Assembly (NCBI GenBank): GCA_015680685.1
Contig: MNCI01030356.1
Span: forward strand, 524,365 to 588,364
Length of the DNA: 64,000 nucleotides
Reading direction: 5' to 3'
From: Gnetum montanum
Lineage: Eukaryota; Streptophyta; Gnetopsida; Gnetales; Gnetaceae
In this document: positions 57,782-64,000 of the stretch, piece by piece
Layout of the letters: each line of letters starts with the position of its first letter
Numbering within the stretch: position 1 is the first letter of the stretch
Position numbers and translations under genes: made by a program
The notes under the pieces: model-generated
The model's database searches: none
What the model was told of the DNA's origin: nothing
The model's input: the letters and a program-made list of their open reading frames with translations, nothing else

Positions 57782-58641
57782 TGATGAGGGGTGAGGTACC
57801 CCTACACTCAACCATACGAATATGAGTGTTTGACACATGATTTAGTCGAACTTCACAAATGGACTAGTTGTGGTATCTAGATAGTTACTCTTAGATCGTA
57901 GTTTGCTGTCTCCCCACTTGGACTAGTATTAGCTTTGTCACGTATGGTTTAGTCTAGAGTGAGGTTTATGATGTGTTCCTACACTAATGCTACTCATGGG
58001 TATGATGGTAAATAATATTAACTAAACTAGGAAAGAGAGAGAGGGGGTGAGAGAGAATCTAAACTAGCCTAAGTGTGATGAGCATTCATTCCTTAATCAT
58101 CTGTACACATCTTGGACCTCGTGCGCAAGTACCATTGGGATTACCAAGTGCATGACCTAAGTATGCTACTGGGCTACCAAGTAGTCACACTTGAATGCTT
58201 GTGATTAAGTCATACTCATTTCGCATTACTAGGAGATAAGGGTGAAGACATATTAACTAAGAAAGTAGTAAATAATAATTAAATAAATAAATAATTAAGC
58301 TAAGTGGATGCTGCAATGATGAAGTAATCTCGATCTTTATTGTCGGTCATGAGTGTGTCCAAGTACGTCACACTCGAATAAGGATGCCATACAATTACAA
58401 TCACCACACTACGAGCATGCACTGGGATAAAAGGGTTGAGAGGAAAAACTAATGTACTAAAACCTTATTAAAAACTTAAACTTAATAACTCTAAAAACTG
58501 CCTACTAGATCTACCTACCTCTTATTTATAAATGAGGAGATAGGCTGTGATATCACGTACGTGATATCATGTCTAGGCTATGATATCGAGTACGCGATAT
58601 CATGGCTGCAATATCGCAACCAACAAATTCATGACTCATCA
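57782..58641 (-). repeat. P3 3' LTR
   Basis: 860 bp; plus-strand TGATGAGGGG...GACTCATCA, with the same inverted ends as the other family LTRs. The palindromes and TATA box lie at its right (minus-strand 5') side. Confidence 0.85.
58520..58617 (-). promoter_or_regulatory. LTR palindrome array and TATA box (P3)
   Basis: Includes a perfect 22-bp palindrome at 58548-58569 (TGATATCACGT and its mirror complement), a second unit GATATCGAGTACGCGATATC at about 58582-58601, and an ATATCG remnant. The TATA box TTTATAAATAAG reads on the minus strand at about 58532-58521. Confidence 0.65.
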
Positions 58642-58654
58642 TACCCCCACGACT
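58642..58654 (-). other. Polypurine-like tract (P3)
   Basis: Minus strand TTAGTCGTGGGGGTA directly before the LTR, as in P0 and P2. Confidence 0.7.
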
Positions 58655-58832
58655 AAATGAAAACTCATCCTCAAGTTAAAGTGAGAACAAGCACTATTGA
58701 TTACATAGTGGATAGGTATGTGATTATTGACTAATGAGAATGGATTCATGCCACAATGTGGAATCAGAACAAAATTGAGACACAACACAGAGAATGTGAA
58801 AGAAAATACTATAGCTACAAAATTGATGGAAC

Positions 58833-61676
58833 TCATGTAGTTCCTAGTGGCAGTGGCTCCTCCATGGGTGCCTTTCCCTTGTTTTGTGCTCTAGGTCTTG
58901 GGACTTGATGGCCTTGAAGTATGGCCTAGAGTTTCTCCTCTTTGGTTTAGGGATCTTGTTTCATCCATGCCAATGTTCTAATGTTTGATGGAGTCAACAC
59001 CTCCCATGGGCAAGGTAGTTGCAGAAACATTTTATTTTCTTTAACATACCAGGTTGCAAACACCTGTTGTTCCTTCTTGTAAGCTCTGGCTTTGTCTCTG
59101 TATTCTTGAAAATCTACAAGCCATCAAGCTAAGTCTATTGTGACACCTTTTTGCCCCTGGTAGTTTGCTTTAACCACCTTGAGCTCAGAATTTGCAACCT
59201 CCAATTTTTGCAATAATTTCTTGCATTCTATAAATTTTGCTTCATATTTGACATAGGTGATGGCTACTTGTTGCTCGAGCTCTATTCTCGAACACCCTAC
59301 TATTAACATCGTAAGGTTGGCATACTAAGGTTTACCAACTCCATGTATTCTGTAAGATCCTGGATCTGCAAATCCTGGTTCTTTACTTCCACCTAGTGGG
59401 AAAATGCATATGTGTCCAATATGGCCTACCCATCAGTGTGTTGAGCACTAAGAGCATTGATGTGGGCCTTGGCCATATGGATCTCCTTCTCTGTTTATAC
59501 ATCCCCACTTGGTCCCAAAAGTGCTCCTTTAGATTTTCATGCCGTTTAGCCTCATTCTGCCATGCACTTATTTCAATAGTCATCTTCTGAAAGATGGCAC
59601 GTACCTCCTCCATCGAGGGTGCTCAATTTTCCCTAGCTAAATGGTTCATGTCCTAGTTGACCCTCATGAGTTGTTCTCGCAACTATTGAAAATGTTCTTT
59701 AAGAACATTCTTTTGCTTCTCCACAGAGGTCAACCGAAGGCTCTCAGCAACAAGTTGCTTGTTTTCCTCTTGTAAGGCCTTGAGTACCTTGGTATGTGTG
59801 TAAGTTTGCACTTTTGCCATAGAGGCATCCCAAACAGCCTTTTCTTTTACTTCTACCACCTTCTTGTTCTCTGTCAATAGTTTGGTCAATTGATTAGTTT
59901 TGAAAGTTTCTATCTGGTTTGCGGGAACAAATAAAGAAGGACCCCACTATGCTGCTTATAGGGTCACGAGCCTTTCTTGCAATTTTTGCACCTCTACTTC
60001 AGCATGCTCGACCCTCATCTCTATCAAGACTAGCTTTCCCTTGGTGGAAATGAGGTTTGATTGGATTGCTGTAACATCCTGTGGGATGTTAAATAAGGAC
60101 TTCATTACTTGTCCTATTTGTAGTAATTAGTCAAGTACATCCTCATGTTCCGTAGGAGTCATTGAGGTTCTAGCCAGAGTTTGAGCATCCCGTGCTTCTA
60201 TAAGATCTTTCGATGGCACAATAAGTACATTGAACAATTTTTTAATGTGGTCTGCGATCACTTCTATGACTNTTCAATGGCACAATAAGTACATTGAACA
60301 ATTTTTTAATGTGGTCTGCGATCACTTCTATGACTCCTACTACATCTTGGTGTTGCATGACCACCACCATGGCCCCTTCACTAGTTTCTAATTGCACTTG
60401 AAAGGATGTAGCGTTTCCTAAGATCTGTTGTGACCAAGTGCTCTCCCCTCTTCCTGTATGGATGGACACTTCATCCCTTACACAATCCAAAGAAACTATG
60501 GGCTGTATGGCATTGTTGATGATGCGGAAGAGATTTGCATCATCATGACTTCCCCAACTGACCGTCTCAGCAATGGCCCTAAGATGGCTCATCAATAGTC
60601 TGTAATCTTGCGACGGCGGTGGTGGTTGATCCTACTGGCTTATGCTAGGCCCTGCTTCTTGTTGTCAGCTAGGTCCCATGCTTGGAAGTTGGTTGGGTCC
60701 TGCAATTTGAGTTGCAGTTGGCCTTGCCATTTGTTCCTTTTCTTGTTCTGGCCCAAGCATCTCACCAATGATTTTCCTTGAAGCTGGTGGCTTTAGCAAT
60801 TTAGCATATCAAGAATTTTTGGTTTTTCAGAGGACATCATTGGTATATCCTTTGATACCAGCATGTCAGCACAACTTCCTGATAAGACAAGGGAAGGGAA
60901 ATGCAAGCTTCCCTATCTTCCGTTCTTCAAACTACTTCAAGATCTCTATAAAATATAGATGAGGTAGGTTAGCATTAACCTTTCCCATCAACATTACACA
61001 TCCTCTTACCACATATGTTGAAATTCTTTTTAAGCCCTTTGTGTGCAAGAGGTGATAAGTTGCTATTTTGAAGTAAATCCTCTCTTCCATCGTTAACTCC
61101 CCAAATGTCTTATCTTCCTTGCCATATGTTCTTTTCAACCAAATTGGTTGCGCATCAGGGTCTGAACAAGTAGAAAACTAAGCAACCTTTGGCCCTGTAT
61201 TCAGAAGGTTTAATACTTTTAAAAATAGATAAATCAATCGTCACACCACAAATGTTAACCGTGATGCCTTGTTCTTTGTTGTGCCAAAATTGGTACGTTT
61301 CCCCTAAGTACCAGGCACCACTTTCAGAGAGGATAGGCCACAATGGAGACCCTTTGAGGTGGTCCCTAACAACCTCTAGAGAAAATTCTTTGAATGATCC
61401 AAAGTTTAATTCCACAATCACTGTAGTGAATATGGACCTTTCATGGATGGCCTAAACATAATCCTGGGGCAACGTGAGATGTTGTCCTTGTTTAGGCACT
61501 ACTGCAGCTCCTCCTTCTACCTACCTTGATTGTATAGTCACAAGGTCCTCTTGGCGGATACTAAATGATTATTCCTCCTGCTCTGCATGCTGTCTAGCAG
61601 GAACTTATCCACCTCTCCTAGGTTGTTTACTCCCACCTTGAGCAAGACCTTCCTGTTGTCCATGTTCCAGGGCCAT
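58833..61676 (-). pseudogene. ORF2: plant transposon protein domain plus coiled coil (P3)
   Basis: ATG at 61676, stop at 58835-58833. The domain is well seen at 61421-60780: FWHNKEQGITVNICGVTIDL, ERIYFKIATYHLLHTKGLKR, and LMGKVNANLPHLYFIEILK with FPCLIRKLC after it. A coiled-coil half follows, with open stretches at 60595-60242, 59889-59683, 59613-59383 and 59309-59124, and the Pro tail before the stop. Stops and frame changes are frequent. A 63-base duplication around an N (60209-60335) breaks the frame and is probably an assembly fault. It is about the same length as in P2, so the two-part architecture is a family property. Function unknown. Confidence 0.75.
60209..60335. repeat. 63-base near-exact tandem duplication around a single N
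   Basis: 60209-60271 and 60273-60335 are the same except for one base (TTCGATGG versus TTCAATGG), separated by N at 60272. This looks like two overlapping contig ends joined without merging. Confidence 0.85.
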
Positions 61677-61734
61677 CTACAATCACATGGGGCCCATCGT
61701 TAGTAAGGTTGTTACCAAAGTAACTACTACAACC

Positions 61735-63395
61735 AAGCATTCATTCAACTCCTTAATTGTTTCAAGTTTTTCATCCAAGACGATATTCTTGCCCCTTGCC
61801 TCTAGCAACTCTGACTAGGTTGCAGTAATATTGTCCGAAACATCAAAGACATCCGAAAGCAGTTACCTAGTTGATACCAATTAGTCCAATAGATCTTCAT
61901 GATGTGTTGCATTTATTCTACTACTTATGATTCCTACAAACGTCTACACATCTTTAAGTGTAGTGATGTCCGTTGTAGACGCCATAGGTGCATTGAGAAT
62001 TTTGGCAATACGATTAATAACCAATTCTACTATAGTCTCCTACCCTTGGTGCTACATCATCAATACAGTTTCCCCTTCACCCTCCTCCAATCACACCGAG
62101 AAGGTTGCAGCATTCCTAGAGATTTCTGGGAGTGGTTTTTGCATTGTAAGAGATACTGTAACCTCTTTGGCATTCGAATTCAACCTCGCGAGTAACTATG
62201 TTCTTTGGGCTAAGAAAATAGATCCACCTCCACCCATCAAACTGATTGTCTAGACCACCTAATTTAGGTGATTCATTGTTGGTCTGTACATGGATGGGTC
62301 CTTGCCACTCATGCCTGCTCGTTGCTCTTATTCCTTTAAGAGCCATTCTTGATATTTGCACTACCATTAGGTAGTTGCAACAATGTCTAGCATAGTTGTT
62401 TGAGTGGTAAGTGGAGATGGTGGTCATTAGTCCTCTTCTTGAATAGCCATTATTGATGTCTTATCTTTCATCATTTCCACCTAGTTGGTAGCCAAAACAT
62501 GTCTGACAACATCATTGGTGTAATAAGCTATTCCTCCCCTTCGATAGAGTTTCTTAATGAGGCATGGGAAGTGGAGTGCCTTCCTTCCATGTTCATTTTC
62601 TTTAAACTGCTTCTCCATTTCTAGATAGATTAGCTATGGAAGGTTTATGGGGAATCTCCCACTCAAAATAGCCCATGCTTAGGCAAAGAAGTTGGTGACT
62701 TTGGTTGGTCTCACTGTGGGATTAAGGTGGAAGGCTATAATCTTGTAGTGGATCCTCTTTGCTAGTGTAAGCATGTGAAACCCCTTATGGTTGACACCAT
62801 AGCACTGCTAAACCCATTCTTTCTTGATGCTAGGATTTGCCTACATTGGGATCTCAATAAGACTTGCTCCTATTTCCAACAACCCAAGCACTGTAGCAAT
62901 GCCCTGCACCAAGTAGGACACTAAGATGTCCTTAATTTTTACCATTGATTCAAGCTACTTGTTGTTCTAGAATAAGAATGTCTCTCCCATGTACCACTCC
63001 TTGGTGGAAGTGATGATTAGCCACATGGAAGAGACCTTTAGCTGGTCTTGCACTTCTTTTGATGCTTGATCTAGGAATGAACCAAATTTTAACTCCTAAA
63101 GCACTATTTTTTGGACCTCTTGCCATCTGATCTAATTTAGGAAAGCTTCTATTAAGGTCACCTCTAGATTTTCTTGTGGTGCTAGTGCATCATCCTGATG
63201 GGAGTGTTCTATTGTTGTTGCTGGTTCTGGAATCTATCTAATAGATTCCACTTCTACCTCTTCCCTAAGAGGACCTATAGCATGGGTTGCCAATAGTTCT
63301 TCTTGGGCCTATTGTTGGCCTCTGCCCATTCTAGGTCATTTCTCCCTGGGTTGATATAATCCTACTTCCTACATGTACTTTCCCTTTGGTGCCAT
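61735..63395 (-). pseudogene. Divergent ORF2 relative, N-terminal part
   Basis: ATG at 63395 in the same context as the other ORF2 starts (MAPK...). On the minus strand it has LPxLIYLEMEKQFKENEHGR- and LHFPCLIKKLYRRGGIAYYT-like residues around 62640-62490, matching the plant-transposon-protein domain of P2 and P3. A later part matches the start of their coiled coil (RINATHHEDLLD- and LLEARGKNIVLDEKLETIKE-like, to about 61745). It then stops and the P3 ORF2 leader begins. Clearly more distant from P0-P3 than they are from each other. Confidence 0.65.
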
Positions 63396-64000
63396 CTTCG
63401 ATCACAACACATCTATGGATTAGTAGATATAATGTGTAACTCTAAATATTTGAATACCTTTTCACATCAATTAGTTACACTTTGGCTAAGGTTGAACCAT
63501 GGAAAATCGATTATTTTACTAATATTTTATTAATTTTTATTGTAAATGTTACCAGATCTTATTGGGAAGGTTTAACACTTGTAATTTAGTGTTTAATAGT
63601 TGATTTCTTATTTAAACCTTTGTGGGAGTTAGAACAATGGTGAAAAATTTTCTATCAAAAATGACATATTTATTGCCCCCATGATGAAGAGCTTACATCT
63701 GATAGCTGTAGGGTCGAAGAATGGAGTGATTTGAATAAATGGTTAGGAAGTTATGAGCTTTGGAAGGTTTTGGGCTCTGAAAATTTGAAAAACCTTCCTT
63801 GGTGTTTATGAGAAAATATAACACATTTCAAGTGGGGTCGCACATATATATACTATTTTTCCCTTATGTCAACAAGGCCCTATATACGAGGCCTCGTATA
63901 TAGGTTTTTTTTGTCGACGGGGCCCTGTCAATAGATCCCATAGGCAAAAATTTTTAAATTTGAATATCTCAAAAAATATAAGGAAATTTTCAATGAATTT
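63396..64000 (-). promoter_or_regulatory. Upstream module of divergent ORF2: palindrome and TATA-like box
   Basis: About 490 bp before the divergent ORF2 start there is a perfect 24-bp palindrome (63880-63903; half-site CTATATACGAGG). It is followed on the minus strand by TAGTATATATATGTG (about 63856-63842), a TATA-like box. TTCATCATGGGGGCAATA at about 63693-63676 resembles the internal polypurine-like tract of P2. Order and spacing copy the internal module of P1 and P2, with unrelated palindrome sequence. Confidence 0.5.

Larger units (their letters stand above)
57782..61735 (-). mobile_element. Palindrome-family element P3, 3' part (minus strand)
   Basis: Reading on the minus strand: ORF2 (61676-58833), polypurine-like tract, then a complete 3' LTR (58641-57782). 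No gag or 5' LTR of this copy follows; at about 61735 it gives way to a divergent ORF2 in the same direction. The pentamer outside the LTR is CCTAC (57777-57781). Confidence 0.85.

Overview
This window is repeat-dense nuclear DNA from a plant, most likely a seed plant with a large genome. The evidence is the mix of element families: Ty3/gypsy elements of three kinds (Athila-like Gag, a Tat-type pol with an extra RNase H, and a chromovirus), Ty1/copia remains, APE-type L1 LINEs, a SINE-like insert, and the plant-only 'putative plant transposon protein' domain. I see no intact host gene, rRNA or tRNA gene. The species cannot be read from the sequence. Almost every coding region is broken by stops and frameshifts. 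Many of the stops look like C-to-T or G-to-A decay of CAA, CAG, CGA or TGG codons, as expected for old methylated transposons. There is a 626-base assembly gap at 52551-53176 and a single N at 60272 flanked by an exact-looking duplication.

The most distinctive content is a family here called the palindrome family: copies P0 (1-2436), P1 (2437-7742), P2 (17402-26080), P3 (57782-61735, minus) and a divergent relative (61735-64000, minus). P2 is complete, with two LTRs, a tRNA-Asp type primer site, a polypurine tract and a 5-bp target duplication (ACAAT). It carries no reverse transcriptase, RNase H or integrase. Instead it has an Athila-like gag and, about 2 kb later, a second long reading frame (ORF2) with a plant-transposon-protein domain followed by a long coiled coil. 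Each LTR carries an array of palindromes built on GATATC and GTAC just upstream of a TATA box. A second such array plus TATA box lies inside the element, about 475 bp before ORF2. The divergent relative has a different perfect palindrome at the same relative place.

Layout. 1-2436 is the 3' end of P0. 2437-7742 is P1, truncated at both ends. 7743-9480 is a ten-unit array of about 180 bp per unit. 9481-14900 is a decayed Tat-type gypsy pol region. 14900-17157 is unassigned. 17158-17401 plus 26086-26250 is a copia RNase H region split by P2. 27010-27461 plus 36919-38050 is an old minus-strand gypsy gag-protease split by a complete minus-strand chromovirus (27462-36918, target duplication CTTGG). 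That chromovirus carries a decayed, apparently multi-exon gene in antisense between its 5' LTR and gag. 38450-38921 and 47800-48237 are related LTR-like repeats. 39274-39414 is a SINE-like insert. 41586-47118 and 49286-53663 are two plus-strand L1-type LINEs of one family whose 3' ends are a small hairpin and a C tract rather than poly(A). 53682-57781 is AT-rich and mostly unassigned. 57782-64000 holds P3 and its divergent relative on the minus strand.

Functionally, the palindrome-family copies would have to borrow pol proteins from an autonomous partner. The two palindrome-TATA modules suggest separate transcripts for gag and ORF2. The nesting gives a relative order: copia before P2, old gypsy before the chromovirus, and the surrounding AT-rich DNA before the LINEs.
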